Positions 1 to 9,204 are shown, counted from the stretch's first letter. The stretch is 64,000 nucleotides of DNA from Microbacterium sp. LWH11-1.2 (GCF_038397745.1 NZ_CP151636.1:1612001-1676000), one strand, 5' to 3'. Notes: generated by a model from the letters alone, not told the origin. Numbers and translations are program-made.

Positions 1-915
1 TTCGAGAACGTCGCGTTCTCCTACACGCCCGAGCGCCCGCTCATCCAGGACCTGTCCTTCCGAGTGGAACCGGGACAGACCGTCGCGATCGTCGGACCGA
101 CCGGTGCGGGCAAGACCACGCTGGTCAACCTGATCATGCGGTTCTACGAGCTCAGCGGCGGCCGGATCATGCTCGACGGTCAGGACATCGCCGAGATCAC
201 CCGCGACGATCTGCGCTCCCGCACCGGCATGGTGCTTCAGGATCCGTGGCTGTTCGCAGGCAGCATCCGCGAGAACATCCGGTACGGCCGCTCCACGGCG
301 AGCGACGACGAGGTTCTCGAGGCGGCCAAGGCGACGTACGTCGACCGATTCGTGCACGCTCTCCCCGAGGGCTACGACACGGTCCTCGACGAGGACGCCT
401 CGAACGTCTCGGCGGGTGAGCGCCAGCTCATCACCATCGCCCGCGCGTTCGTCGCGCAGCCGTCGATCCTCATCCTCGATGAGGCCACGTCGGCGGTCGA
501 CACCCGCACCGAGCTGCTGCTGCAGCACGCCATGGCGGCACTCCGTGAGGGCCGCACGTCGTTCGTGATCGCGCACCGCCTGTCGACCATCCGCGACGCC
601 GACCTCATCCTCGTGATGGAGCACGGTGACATCGTGGAGAAGGGCACGCACGACGAGCTCATCGCCGCGCAGGGCGCCTACTGGCGCCTGTACCAGTCGC
701 AGTTCGAGCAGGCGGCCACCGACCTCGATGCCGAAGAAGCGCTCACCGGGACGACCCCGGTCGTCGTCACCGGCGACGCCGACGACAGTGCTCAGGCCGA
801 GGCGGATGACGCCGCAGCCGGCGCGTCGGTCGGTGCGCAGTCGCCGACGGCAGAGGCCGCGGCCGCGCAGCGCCTGGTGGAGGACGGTGCCGACGACTCC
901 GGTCGCCGGGCCTGA
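1..915 (+). CDS. ABC transporter ATP-binding protein, exporter type (5' truncated)
   Basis: The window opens inside this gene, so its start and any membrane domain are missing; 304 residues remain. They form an exporter-type nucleotide-binding domain: Walker [10 protein letters not shown] at visible residues 32-40, ABC signature VSAGERQ at 136-142, Walker B ILILDE at 156-161 and the switch histidine in IAHRLST at 192. The sequence resembles the C-terminal half of ABC-B/MsbA-like multidrug or lipid exporters, where membrane and ATPase domains are fused. The last 60 residues are a low-complexity Ala/Asp/Glu tail. A strong hairpin follows directly. Substrate cannot be told from this part. Confidence 0.9.
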   Translation, partial: FENVAFSYTPERPLIQDLSFRVEPGQTVAIVGPTGAGKTTLVNLIMRFYELSGGRIMLDGQDIAEITRDDLRSRTGMVLQDPWLFAGSIRENIRYGRSTASDDEVLEAAKATYVDRFVHALPEGYDTVLDEDASNVSAGERQLITIARAFVAQPSILILDEATSAVDTRTELLLQHAMAALREGRTSFVIAHRLSTIRDADLILVMEHGDIVEKGTHDELIAAQGAYWRLYQSQFEQAATDLDAEEALTGTTPVVVTGDADDSAQAEADDAAAGASVGAQSPTAEAAAAQRLVEDGADDSGRRA

Positions 916-923
916 TCACCTGC

Positions 924-970
924 ACAGCACGACGCCCCATCCCGTTCTCCGGGGTGGGGCGTCGTGCTGT
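924..970. terminator. Bidirectional terminator hairpin
   Basis: Inverted repeat 924-943 / 951-970 with a 7-nt loop. Sixteen base pairs are perfect (924-939 with 955-970), extended by a G-T pair and three G-C pairs. It lies between two converging genes, so it can serve both; no long U-tract follows. Confidence 0.75.
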
Positions 971-982
971 TGTCGAAGCCGG

Positions 983-2893
983 TCAGGACTCGTCGGAATG
1001 GATGCCGAGCAGCTGCAGCGGGTGCGTCAGCCGCCACCAGGGACTCGGCCCCTCGACGTCCTCCGCGAGCACGAGCGGTGTCGTCACGGAGTCGAGCGGG
1101 CCCGCCGTGGTCAGTGTGCCCACCGTGCCCTTCTGCTCGCGCTGGTCGCCCAAGGCGAAGTCCGTCGTCGTGGTCGCGGTCGACCCGTTCCAGAGCACGA
1201 CGTTCGCGTCGTCAGCGGTGACGATCTCGACCTTCTCGCCCCAGAGCGTCGTGACCTCTCCGACGACCGTGCCCTTCTCGACGGCGGGGGCCTGCGCCTG
1301 CAGCGCGGCCTCGGTCTCGGCGAAGAGCGCGCGCGTCGCGGCGAGGCGCTGCTCGTCATCCGCCTGGTTCAGCACCGCGGCGTAGAGCCGCACGGTGGTG
1401 TCGCCGACTGCGAGGTCCTTCGCCGTCAGCAGGTTCCACCCGACCAGTGATCCGGTCTTGATGCCCACGACGCCCGGGTCGACGAGCATTCCGTTCGTGT
1501 TGACCACTGTGCCCGCTCCGGGCAGATCGACCACCGGGGTTCCGACGATCTCGGCGAAGACCGGGTTCTTCATCGCCCATTCGCCGAGCGTGATCAGCGC
1601 CTCCGGGGTCGCCACGTTGCCCTCGTCGAAACCGGACGGCGTGACGACGGTGATGCCGCCGAGCCCGCGCTCCCGCAACCACACGGCAGCGGCGTCCGCG
1701 AACTGCTCGTCGGACCCCCAGATCTCCGAGGCCAGCCGGTCGATGTAGTTGTTCGCCGAGCCCATCAGCGTGCCCTGCAGCAGCTGATACTCCGTCAGCA
1801 CGCCGTCGACCGGCACGTCCAGGGCCGATTGGTCCGACCTCCGGTACTCCCAGTACTCATCCTCGTCGTCGCTGTCGAACGAGAACTCCGGCCCCTGCTC
1901 GCCGAGGGCCAGCGGCATCCGGTCGAGCACCATCAGAGTGCTCACGACCTTGGTGATGCTGGCGATGCTCGCGGCGTCCGGCGTGGAGGCGGCCGTGCTC
2001 ACACCGGCGATCCCGACGGCCGCGCTGCCCTGCGCCGGCCAGGTGAGGGTCGCTGCCGGTGCGGGGATCGTGTCGAACTCGATCGTCTGCACGGTCGGAG
2101 GAACCTCGTGCAGCGGCCAGAGCAGCGTCGTGCCGGCATAGGCCGCGACCAGCCCGGCGAGCACGCCCAGCGGGACCAGCAGACCCGGACGCGTGATCGC
2201 CGGCCGCAGGTGCGCATCGCGCATCAGTCCGTCGGACTGTTCGGCGTCGGCGACGTCATCGAGCGTCGCCACGGACGTGTGGTGCGCGACGGCCGCGGGG
2301 TCGACCCAGGTCAGGGCGGTCGCGGTGACGGCCTCGTCGGCCCACTGCGCGGGAGGCGCCTGCAGGGCCGCGGCCCCGCCGTCGGTCTCGTCAGGCGTCG
2401 CGGCGGACGATTCGGGAGGGAGCGTCGCCGTCGGCGCATCGGCGCGCGGCTTGAAGAGAGGCGGCTCCACGACGTCGGTGGGGGCCTCGGTCGGGACGCT
2501 TCCCGCAGCGACCGTCTCGGTCGGGGCGGTGTCGGACAGGGTCTGCTCGGTCGGGACCGTCTCAGTGGGGACGCTCTCGGTCGGGACCGTTTCAGTCGGG
2601 ACGCTCTCGACCGCCGTGACCTCGCCGGCCTCCGGACGCGGCGGGTCCGAGGTGAACAGCGCGTCGACGGCGACGGCCGAGACCGCGAGGGCGGGCACGT
2701 GGGTCGAGGACGGCGGCGGCGCATCGCCCGCGAACAGGGCGTCGGTCGCGAAGGCAGAAGCCTGGTCCGGCGTGCGCGTGGCGGCATCCGTCCCGAACGG
2801 GAACGCGGCGCGATCGGCGTCGGGGGAGGTGTCCGAAGGAGCACCGTCGCCCAGGACGCCCGTCGCCTCGTCGGCGGGATCAGAAGGGGTCAC
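983..2893 (-). CDS. Membrane-anchored D-Ala-D-Ala carboxypeptidase (peptidase S11) with long N-terminal tail
   Basis: A penicillin-binding serine hydrolase expected to trim terminal D-Ala from peptidoglycan stem peptides outside the membrane. Residues 1-230 are acidic, Pro/Thr/Ala-rich and probably disordered; one membrane segment lies near 235-258; the catalytic domain follows with S312-x-x-K315, S379-A-N381 and K479-T-G481, the three motifs of the family. At 636 residues it is longer than usual because of the tail, which holds four VPTE units (98-116). The membrane segment follows the tail, so the tail is probably cytoplasmic. The GTG start has a TACCGT box (2900-2905) exactly 6 nt upstream and no Shine-Dalgarno sequence, suggesting a leaderless mRNA. 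Confidence 0.85.
   Translation of the reverse strand: MTPSDPADEATGVLGDGAPSDTSPDADRAAFPFGTDAATRTPDQASAFATDALFAGDAPPPSSTHVPALAVSAVAVDALFTSDPPRPEAGEVTAVESVPTETVPTESVPTETVPTEQTLSDTAPTETVAAGSVPTEAPTDVVEPPLFKPRADAPTATLPPESSAATPDETDGGAAALQAPPAQWADEAVTATALTWVDPAAVAHHTSVATLDDVADAEQSDGLMRDAHLRPAITRPGLLVPLGVLAGLVAAYAGTTLLWPLHEVPPTVQTIEFDTIPAPAATLTWPAQGSAAVGIAGVSTAASTPDAASIASITKVVSTLMVLDRMPLALGEQGPEFSFDSDDEDEYWEYRRSDQSALDVPVDGVLTEYQLLQGTLMGSANNYIDRLASEIWGSDEQFADAAAVWLRERGLGGITVVTPSGFDEGNVATPEALITLGEWAMKNPVFAEIVGTPVVDLPGAGTVVNTNGMLVDPGVVGIKTGSLVGWNLLTAKDLAVGDTTVRLYAAVLNQADDEQRLAATRALFAETEAALQAQAPAVEKGTVVGEVTTLWGEKVEIVTADDANVVLWNGSTATTTTDFALGDQREQKGTVGTLTTAGPLDSVTTPLVLAEDVEGPSPWWRLTHPLQLLGIHSDES
2546..2602 (-). 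repeat. 15-bp tandem repeat in the carboxypeptidase tail
   Basis: Four 15-bp units encode the pentapeptides VPTES or VPTET (residues 98-116). The units are nearly identical at DNA level, so copy number could vary by slippage. It lies in the predicted disordered tail. Confidence 0.7.
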
Positions 2894-2981
2894 TCGTTTA
2901 CGGTACCGAATCCCGGCCGCGATCGCGGCGGAGTCACCCCGAGGTCACAGAGTGTCGGGACGCGGTAGGATCGTCAGCACA

Positions 2982-3070
2982 ACCACGGGAGTCCGGCGAG
3001 CCGGGCTGAGAGGGAGCGAATCGCGCTTCGACCGTCGAACCTGATCTGGGTCATGCCAGCGCAGGGAGGA
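2982..3070 (+). promoter_or_regulatory. TPP riboswitch (THI element)
   Basis: The conserved thi-box elements are readable in order: ACGGGAGTCC at 2984-2993, GGCTGAGAGGGAG at 3004-3016, ACCTGATCTGGGTCATGCC at 3039-3057, and GCGCAGGGAGGA at 3059-3070. Known TPP aptamers share this order. The 3' end contains the ribosome-binding site (AGGGAGGA, 3063-3070) of the gene starting at 3077, so ligand binding probably blocks translation. A TAGGAT box at 2966-2971 would place transcription start a few bases before the aptamer. Confidence 0.95.
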
Positions 3071-3076
3071 GTTCAG

Positions 3077-3727
3077 ATGAGTACGTCCACGTCCACATCC
3101 GCGTCCACCACGACGCAGGGTCAGACACCCGCCGCAGGCCTCTTCCGCTGGCGCGTCGTCGACATCGTCGTCGCCGCAGTGCTCGGCGTCGCGATCGGCC
3201 TGGTCTTCTGGGGCTGGAACACGATCGGCTACGCCTGGTTCGGCGCGGCCGATGCCCTGACCCCCGGTCTCGGCGGCATCGCCGTCGGCGTCTGGCTGCT
3301 CGGTGGCGTCGTCGGCGGACTCGTGATCCGCAAGCCCGGCGCCGCGCTGGTCGTCGAGCTCGTCGCGGCGATCGTCTCGATGCTGATCGGCAACGTCTGG
3401 GGGGTCTCCACGGTGCTCTCCGGACTCGTCCAGGGACTCGGTGCGGAGATCATCTTCGCGCTGTTCTTCTACCGCCGCTTCGGCATCGTCGTCGCCGCAC
3501 TGGCCGGTACGGGTGCGGCAGCTGCCGCGTGGGTGTTCGAGCTCTTCTACGGCAGCTCGCCGAACATCCTGAAGTCGCTCGAGTTCAACACGATCTACCT
3601 GGTCAGCGTCGTCGTCTCCGGAGCGATCCTGGCCGGCGTCCTCGGCTGGCTGCTCGTGCGCGCTCTGGCGGTCACGGGCGCACTGAGCCGCTTCGCCGTC
3701 GGGCGAGAGCACGTGCGCGAGGTCTGA
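3077..3727 (+). CDS. ykoE: ECF transporter S component, thiamine/HMP type (YkoE family)
   Basis: Substrate-binding membrane subunit of an energy-coupling-factor importer for thiamine or its hydroxymethylpyrimidine precursor. After a Ser/Thr-rich start of about 20 residues the 216-residue protein is almost all hydrophobic helices, with the conserved WNTIGYAWF stretch near residue 50. The chosen ATG at 3077 sits 6 nt after the AGGGAGGA site inside the riboswitch; an in-frame ATG at 3053 lies within the aptamer and is unlikely to be used. The ATPase gene starts 2 nt after the stop, and the order E-D-C matches known ykoEDC operons. The riboswitch supports a thiamine-related substrate. Confidence 0.9.
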   Translation: MSTSTSTSASTTTQGQTPAAGLFRWRVVDIVVAAVLGVAIGLVFWGWNTIGYAWFGAADALTPGLGGIAVGVWLLGGVVGGLVIRKPGAALVVELVAAIVSMLIGNVWGVSTVLSGLVQGLGAEIIFALFFYRRFGIVVAALAGTGAAAAAWVFELFYGSSPNILKSLEFNTIYLVSVVVSGAILAGVLGWLLVRALAVTGALSRFAVGREHVREV

Positions 3728-3729
3728 GC

Positions 3730-5181
3730 GTGAGTGTCGCCGCCCCGGCCCGCGTGCAGGCCGCGGGCTGGGGGTGGCGCTACGCCGGTCGAAAGCGCCC
3801 GGCGGTCACCGATGTGAGCTTCACGATCGAGCCCGGGGAGCGCGTGCTGCTCCTCGGCGCCTCCGGTGCCGGCAAGTCCACGCTGCTCGCCGGCCTCGCG
3901 GGCGTGCTCGGAGACGCCGATGAAGGCGACCGTCACGGCTCGCTGCTCGTCGACGGGGCCGCCCCGGAGTCTCGGCGCGGACAGGTCGGTCTGGTGCTCC
4001 AGGATCCGGACGCCGGGATCGTGCTGTCCAAGGTGGGTGACGACATCGCCTTCGGGTGCGAGAACCTGGGCGTCGCGGCATCCGAGATCCCTGGCCGGGT
4101 CGCCGAGGCGATGGATGCCGTGGGCCTCGACGTACCGCTCCACCGCGCGACCAAGGCGCTGTCGGGAGGGCAGAAGCAGCGACTCGTGCTCGCCGGCGTG
4201 CTGGCCATGCGGCCAGGGCTCCTCCTGCTCGATGAGCCGACGGCCAACCTCGACCCCGACGGCGTGCACGAGGTGCGGGCCAGCGTCGAGCGTGCTGTCA
4301 CCGCGACCGGTGCGACGCTGATCGTCGTCGAGCACCGCACGCCTGTCTGGATCGACCTGATGACGCGGGTGATCGTGCTCGCCGCCGACGGAGGCCTGCT
4401 GGCGGACGGCCCGCCCCATCGGGTGTTCGCCGAGCACGGGGCCACGCTCGCCGACGCCGGGGTGTGGGTGCCCGATCGCGGCATCGAGCTCCCGGTGCTG
4501 CAGCAGGTGCCGGCATCCGACGCCCTCACGGCGTCCCGGCTCGCGGTCGCCAGGGAACCCGGCGTGGTCGTGCAGGCGGGGCTCGACCTGCGTGTCCCGC
4601 GGGCGAACGCGACCGTGATCACCGGGCCGAACGGCGCGGGGAAGTCGACGCTCGCGCTCACTCTCGCCGGCCTCGTCCCCGAACACGACGGCGAGGTGCG
4701 CGCCGCGCCCGAACTCGCCGGGCGCCGCGGGGTCCGTCCCATCCGCTGGACCTCTCGCGAGCTGCTCACCCGCATCGGCATGGTGTTCCAGGAGCCCGAG
4801 CACCAGTTCCTCGCGCAGACTCTGCGCGACGAGCTCGCCGTCGGACCGCGCGCTCTCGGGTGGACCCAGTCGAAGACGGATGCCGTCGTCGACGAGCTGC
4901 TCGAGCGGCTGGGCCTCGCGCCTCTCGCGCTCGCCAATCCGTTCTCTCTCTCGGGCGGACAGAAGAGGCGCCTCTCGGTGGCGACCGTGCTCGCGGGCGC
5001 ACCCGAGGTGATCGTGCTCGACGAGCCGACCTTCGGGCAGGACCGCCGCGGATGGATCTCCCTGGTCGCGCTGCTGCAGGAGGAGATCGCTCGCGGTCGC
5101 TCGATCGTCGCGGTCACCCACGACGATGCCGTGATCCGGCACCTCGGCGGTCACCGCATCGAGCTGGGGGCGGCATCGTGA
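3730..5181 (+). CDS. ykoD: ECF transporter double ATPase subunit (YkoD)
   Basis: Energising subunit of the thiamine-precursor ECF importer: 483 residues with two ABC domains in tandem. The first has Walker A GASGAGKST, signature LSGGQKQR and Walker B LLLLDEPT. The second has GPNGAGKST, LSGGQKRR and VIVLDEPT. Fusing both ATPases in one chain is typical of YkoD. The GTG start at 3730 lies 2 nt after the S-component stop and follows its reading closely; a longer frame upstream runs through the S component and is not real. The stop overlaps the next start by 4 nt, indicating translational coupling. Confidence 0.92.
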   Translation: MSVAAPARVQAAGWGWRYAGRKRPAVTDVSFTIEPGERVLLLGASGAGKSTLLAGLAGVLGDADEGDRHGSLLVDGAAPESRRGQVGLVLQDPDAGIVLSKVGDDIAFGCENLGVAASEIPGRVAEAMDAVGLDVPLHRATKALSGGQKQRLVLAGVLAMRPGLLLLDEPTANLDPDGVHEVRASVERAVTATGATLIVVEHRTPVWIDLMTRVIVLAADGGLLADGPPHRVFAEHGATLADAGVWVPDRGIELPVLQQVPASDALTASRLAVAREPGVVVQAGLDLRVPRANATVITGPNGAGKSTLALTLAGLVPEHDGEVRAAPELAGRRGVRPIRWTSRELLTRIGMVFQEPEHQFLAQTLRDELAVGPRALGWTQSKTDAVVDELLERLGLAPLALANPFSLSGGQKRRLSVATVLAGAPEVIVLDEPTFGQDRRGWISLVALLQEEIARGRSIVAVTHDDAVIRHLGGHRIELGAAS

Positions 5182-5957
5182 CCACGACCGAGACCGTCAG
5201 GGCGGCGTGGCTCGACGGCGTCAACCCGGTGACCAAGCTGCTGCTCGCGCTGCTGCTCTCGGTGCCGCTCTTCGCATCGATCGACGTCACGAGCGCCCTG
5301 GTCGCGATCGGGCTGCAGCTACTGTGCCTGCCGCTGACGGGCCTGCGCCTCGCCACGGTGCTGAAACGGCTGCTGCCGATCATGATCTTCGCGCCGATCG
5401 CCGGGATCAGCATGCTGCTCTACGCGGAACCTGCCGGTCGCGTCTACTGGACCTTCGGCTTCGCGACCATCAGCGAGGGATCGATCGTCCTCGCGATCGC
5501 GGTGAGTCTGCGCGTGATCGCCCTCGGCCTGCCGACCATCCTCCTGTTCGGCGGCACGGACCCCACGCAGCTCGCGGACGCACTGTCGCAGGTCGCGAAG
5601 CTGCCGAGCCGTTTCGTGCTCGGCATCCTCGCCGGCACGCGGATGCTCGGACTGTTCCTCGACGACTGGCGCACCATGGGCCTCGCCCGCCGGGCGCGCG
5701 GCGTCGGCGACCGCGGAGCGCTGCGGCGGTTCTTCTCGATGGCTTTCGTGCTGCTCGTGTTCGCCGTGCGTCGAGGGTCGAAGCTCGCGCTGGCGATGGA
5801 GGCGCGGGGCTTCGGGTCCGGCAGCCCGCGCACCTGGTCGCGGCCGTCGCGGCTGCATCCGCGGGATGCCGTCGCCGTGCTCGGGGGCGTCGCGATCATG
5901 GCGCTGGCGCTCGCCGCCGCTGTGGCCCTCGGCACGTTCCGCTTCGTCTGGAGCTGA
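5178..5957 (+). CDS. ykoC: ECF transporter transmembrane (T) component (YkoC)
   Basis: Integral membrane coupling subunit of the ECF importer, 259 residues with several hydrophobic helices and the Ala-Arg-Gly coupling motif of T components (RRARGVG near 172-178 and AMEARGFG near 200-207). It completes the ykoEDC operon; its GTG start overlaps the ATPase stop by 4 nt. The next gene converges from the other strand 20 nt downstream with no clear hairpin between them. Confidence 0.9.
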   Translation: MTTTETVRAAWLDGVNPVTKLLLALLLSVPLFASIDVTSALVAIGLQLLCLPLTGLRLATVLKRLLPIMIFAPIAGISMLLYAEPAGRVYWTFGFATISEGSIVLAIAVSLRVIALGLPTILLFGGTDPTQLADALSQVAKLPSRFVLGILAGTRMLGLFLDDWRTMGLARRARGVGDRGALRRFFSMAFVLLVFAVRRGSKLALAMEARGFGSGSPRTWSRPSRLHPRDAVAVLGGVAIMALALAAAVALGTFRFVWS

Positions 5958-5976
5958 GCCCGAGTCGAGGCGATCG

Positions 5977-6711
5977 TCAGGTCGCGTTCCAGAGGTCCCG
6001 GTAGTAGGCGAGGCGCTCGCGATCGGGTTCGAGACCGTAGGCCTCGATGAGTGCGTCCTCCCAGCCGGGGCCGTAGTTCCACTCCGTGCTCATGGAGGCG
6101 ACGGCCAGGTCGGCCCAGCGGTCGGCGGTCCCGAGCAGCGCGAGGTCGACGTGGGCGATCCAGCGCCCGTCGTCGCCGACGAGGGTGTTCGGGCAGCAGG
6201 CGTCGCCGTGGCTGACGACGAGGCGATCGATGGGCGGGGCGGTGCGCAGCGTGTCCGGCACCTCGATGCCGCGCCCTTCGGCGTTCGCGATGCGCGAGGC
6301 GATGCTCCACTCCCACGGGCACTCCTCGACGGGGAGCGCGTCGTGCATCGCCCGCAGGGCCTCGCCGACGGCGCGCACAGCGGTCGCGGGTTCGGCGACC
6401 CAGCGCGGGTCCACGGCGCTGAGGCCGTCGATCGCCGCGGTCACGAGCCACTCGTGCGTGTCATCCTGTCCCTGCTCGATCACCGTCGGCACGGCGATCC
6501 AGCGGGAGGCCCAGGCCATCCGCTCGGCCTCGTCCTGCAGGCTGAACTCGAGGTTCCGCGGTCCCCACTTGATGTAGAACGGATCGCCTGCACCTGTCGC
6601 TCGGAAGGTGAGCCCGCCGTAGTCGTTGTCCCAGACGCAGACCAGGTCCGCACCACGCGCGAGGCGGCGGACCTTCTCGGGGACGGCGACCGGTTCCGTG
6701 GGAATCGTCAT
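5977..6711 (-). CDS. Aminoglycoside phosphotransferase (APH) family kinase
   Basis: A small-molecule kinase of the APH/choline-kinase fold, 244 residues. The catalytic loop reads HGDACCPNTL (Brenner motif HGD-x4-N) and the following metal-binding Asp is in HVDLALLG. The length and motif fit chromosomal homologues of aminoglycoside 3'-phosphotransferases, but the substrate cannot be assigned and resistance should not be presumed. The ATG at 6711 is preceded by GGAGG, and also by CAGGAT 6 nt upstream, so both initiation modes are possible. It diverges from the SDR gene at 6829. Confidence 0.8.
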   Translation of the reverse strand: MTIPTEPVAVPEKVRRLARGADLVCVWDNDYGGLTFRATGAGDPFYIKWGPRNLEFSLQDEAERMAWASRWIAVPTVIEQGQDDTHEWLVTAAIDGLSAVDPRWVAEPATAVRAVGEALRAMHDALPVEECPWEWSIASRIANAEGRGIEVPDTLRTAPPIDRLVVSHGDACCPNTLVGDDGRWIAHVDLALLGTADRWADLAVASMSTEWNYGPGWEDALIEAYGLEPDRERLAYYRDLWNAT

Positions 6712-6828
6712 GCCTCCATCCTGACGCACGGTGCGATACCCGGACCCGGCTTCGTGACTGCACGGAGAACCACGTAGGCTGAGACTGCGTTTCAGAAGCA
6801 GCAGTCGCACACGTTCGAAGGAGAACAG

Positions 6829-7590
6829 ATGCAGGTCAGCGGACAGGGTGCTCTCATCACGGGAGGGGCGTCCGGGCTCGGGCTCGCCACAGCACGACGA
6901 CTCACGAAGGCGGGCGCGCACGTCACCATCGTCGACCTCGCCTCGTCGAAGGGCGCGGAGATCGCCGAAGAGCTCGGCGGACTGTTCGTGCCCGCCGACG
7001 TCACCAGCGCCGACGAGGTGCGCGATGCCGTCGCCGCGGCCCAGGCGGCCGCACCGCTGCGCGTCGTCGTGAACTGCGCGGGGATCGCTCCGCCCGCCAA
7101 GGTGCTCGACCGCGACGGGAACCCCGCCGTGCTCGCCGACTTCGAGCGCGTGGTCCGCATCAACCTCGTCGGCACGTTCAACGTGACCTCGCAGGCCGCT
7201 GCCGTCATCGCGAAGAACGAGCCCACCGAGAGCGGCGATCGCGGCGTGATCGTGAACACCGCGAGCGTCGCGGCCTTCGACGGGCAGATCGGCCAGCCCG
7301 CCTACTCCGCGTCCAAGGGCGGCGTGCACGCGATGACCCTCCCGGTGGCCCGCGAGCTCGCCCGCTACGGCATCCGCGTGTGCACCATCGCCCCCGGCAT
7401 CATGGAGACGCCGATGCTGATGGGGCTGCCGCAGGCCGCGCAGGACTCGCTCGGCCAGCAGGTGCCGTTCCCGTCGCGCCTCGGCCGTCCCGACGAGTAC
7501 GCCGCGCTGGTGGAGCACATCGTCGACAACGGCTACCTCAACGGCGAGACCATCCGTCTCGACGGCGCCATCCGCATGGCGCCGAAGTAA
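6829..7590 (+). CDS. SDR oxidoreductase, 3-hydroxyacyl-CoA dehydrogenase type-2-like
   Basis: NAD(P)-dependent short-chain dehydrogenase of 253 residues. Seen: cofactor motif GGASGLG near residue 12, NCAG near 78, catalytic Ser in NTASVAA, and Y-x-x-x-K in YSASKGG. Overall it resembles HSD17B10-type 3-hydroxyacyl-CoA dehydrogenases that act in fatty-acid or branched-chain degradation; this assignment rests on general resemblance. The start has a good ribosome-binding site (GAAGGAG). A second SDR gene follows after 27 nt, so the two probably form an operon. Confidence 0.85.
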   Translation: MQVSGQGALITGGASGLGLATARRLTKAGAHVTIVDLASSKGAEIAEELGGLFVPADVTSADEVRDAVAAAQAAAPLRVVVNCAGIAPPAKVLDRDGNPAVLADFERVVRINLVGTFNVTSQAAAVIAKNEPTESGDRGVIVNTASVAAFDGQIGQPAYSASKGGVHAMTLPVARELARYGIRVCTIAPGIMETPMLMGLPQAAQDSLGQQVPFPSRLGRPDEYAALVEHIVDNGYLNGETIRLDGAIRMAPK

Positions 7591-7617
7591 CCCGTCCGGC
7601 AGATCAGAGGAGCACCC

Positions 7618-8448
7618 ATGTCACTGGCAGGCAAGACCATCCTGATGTCCGGCGGAAGCCGCGGCATCGGCCTCGCGATCGCGCTGCGTGCGGCGCGAGA
7701 CGGCGCGAACATCGCGATGCTGGCGAAGACCGACACCCCGCATCCGAAGCTCGAGGGCACGGTGCACAGCGCGGCCGAGGAGATCCGCGCCGCGGGAGGG
7801 CAGGCGCTGCCGATCGTCGGCGACGTGCGCGACGACGACGACATCACCGAGGCCGTCCTGAAGACGCAGGGCGAGTTCGGCGGCATCGACATCGTGATCA
7901 ACAACGCCAGTGTGATCGACCTGTCGCGCTCGCTCGAGCTCGGCGCCAAGAAGTACGACCTCATGCAGGACGTCAATGTGCGCGGAACGTTCATGCTGTC
8001 GCGCGCCGCGGTCCCGATCCTCAAGGATGCCGAGAACCCGCACATCCTGTCGCTGTCGCCGCCCCTGAACCCGACGCCGAAGTGGCTCGGCGCGCACACC
8101 GGGTACACGCTGGCGAAGTTCGGCATGACGATGGTGACGCTCGGCCTGGCCGCGGAGTTCGCCCGTGACGGCATCGCCGCGAACACGCTCTGGCCGCGTA
8201 CGACGATCGCCACCGCGGCGGTGCAGAACCTCCTCGGCGGCGACAAGGTCATGGCGGCGAGCCGCACGGCCGACGTCTACGCGGATGCCGCCTACGCGGT
8301 GCTGCTCAAGCCCGCCGCGAGCTACACGGGCCAGACGCTCATCGTCGAGGACGTGCTCGAGGCCGACGGCGTGACGGACTTCTCCGGCTACGCCGCGATC
8401 CCCGGGACGCCCGACTCGGCGCTGTTCCCGGACATCTTCCTCGACTGA
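7618..8448 (+). CDS. SDR oxidoreductase, HSDL2-like
   Basis: Short-chain dehydrogenase of 276 residues with cofactor motif GGSRGIG near residue 12, NNAS near 100 and the active-site pair in YTLAKFG. The PKWLGAHTGYTLAK region and the long insertion after the cofactor motif are typical of the HSDL2 (hydroxysteroid dehydrogenase-like 2) group, whose physiological substrate is poorly known and often linked to fatty-acyl metabolism. The serine usually preceding the Tyr appears in LSLSPP. It is preceded by GAGGAG and lies 27 nt after the other SDR gene. Confidence 0.8.
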   Translation: MSLAGKTILMSGGSRGIGLAIALRAARDGANIAMLAKTDTPHPKLEGTVHSAAEEIRAAGGQALPIVGDVRDDDDITEAVLKTQGEFGGIDIVINNASVIDLSRSLELGAKKYDLMQDVNVRGTFMLSRAAVPILKDAENPHILSLSPPLNPTPKWLGAHTGYTLAKFGMTMVTLGLAAEFARDGIAANTLWPRTTIATAAVQNLLGGDKVMAASRTADVYADAAYAVLLKPAASYTGQTLIVEDVLEADGVTDFSGYAAIPGTPDSALFPDIFLD

Positions 8449-8454
8449 ACGGGC

Positions 8455-9204
8455 TCAGAACAGCAGGTAGACCGCACCCACGACGGTGAGCACGATCACG
8501 ATGCGGTCGAACAGCCGCTGGTCCATGCGCTTCGCGAGACGGATGCCGGCGAGGGCGCCGATCACCACCAGCGGGGCGAGCACCGCGTCCATCAGCAGCA
8601 CGGGCACGTGGAACAGGCCGAGTCCTGCGAGGAACGGCACCTTGACCAGGTTGATGATGGCGAAGAACCAGGCCGAGGTGCCGAGGAACACCTGCACGGG
8701 TGTCCGCGTCGCGAGGAAGTACATCGACATCACCGGTCCGCCTGCGTTGGCGACCATCGTGGTGAAGCCGCCGAGCGTGCCGTAGACGCCGGACAGCAGG
8801 ATGCCGCCGGGGGCGGGCGCCGCGGCATCCGCTCTGTCCTGCCGCCAGCGGCGCCACAGCGTCACGGCGATCATGAGGAGCAGGATCACGCCGATCGCGC
8901 GCCGCACGATGCCATCGCCGGCGAGCGCGAGGAACGCGAAGCCGACCAGCAGCCCTGCGACGACGGCCGGCGCGAGACGCAGCAGCGTCGGCCAGTGCGC
9001 GTGGCGGCGGTACGCGATCAACGCGAACACGTCGCCGACCATGAGCAGGAGCAGCATCGCCGCCGTCGAGGTGCGGGCGGGCAGCACGGCGGCGAAGAGT
9101 GCGATCGCCAGGATGTTGCCACCGGGGATCGCGGTCTTCGAGATGCCGATCGTGATGGCGGCGACGGCGAGGGCCGCCCATGCCCACGGCTCGAGGCCGA
9201 TCAT
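8455..9204 (-). CDS. TauE/SafE family membrane permease
   Basis: A 249-residue membrane protein of the sulfite exporter TauE/SafE family, with about seven to eight hydrophobic helices. The family moves sulfite, sulfoacetate and other small organic anions; the substrate here is unknown. Its ATG overlaps the stop of the upstream ankyrin lipoprotein gene by 4 nt (ATGA), so the two are co-translated. It converges on the HSDL2-like gene with only 6 nt between stops. Confidence 0.85.
   Translation of the reverse strand: MIGLEPWAWAALAVAAITIGISKTAIPGGNILAIALFAAVLPARTSTAAMLLLLMVGDVFALIAYRRHAHWPTLLRLAPAVVAGLLVGFAFLALAGDGIVRRAIGVILLLMIAVTLWRRWRQDRADAAAPAPGGILLSGVYGTLGGFTTMVANAGGPVMSMYFLATRTPVQVFLGTSAWFFAIINLVKVPFLAGLGLFHVPVLLMDAVLAPLVVIGALAGIRLAKRMDQRLFDRIVIVLTVVGAVYLLF

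Noticed and set aside
2546..2602. CRISPR-like array
   Set aside because: Units are 15 bp, contiguous, in frame and without spacers: a coding minisatellite.
5977..6711. Acquired aminoglycoside resistance gene
   Set aside because: Base composition matches the chromosome and no mobile element is near; family members act on many small molecules.
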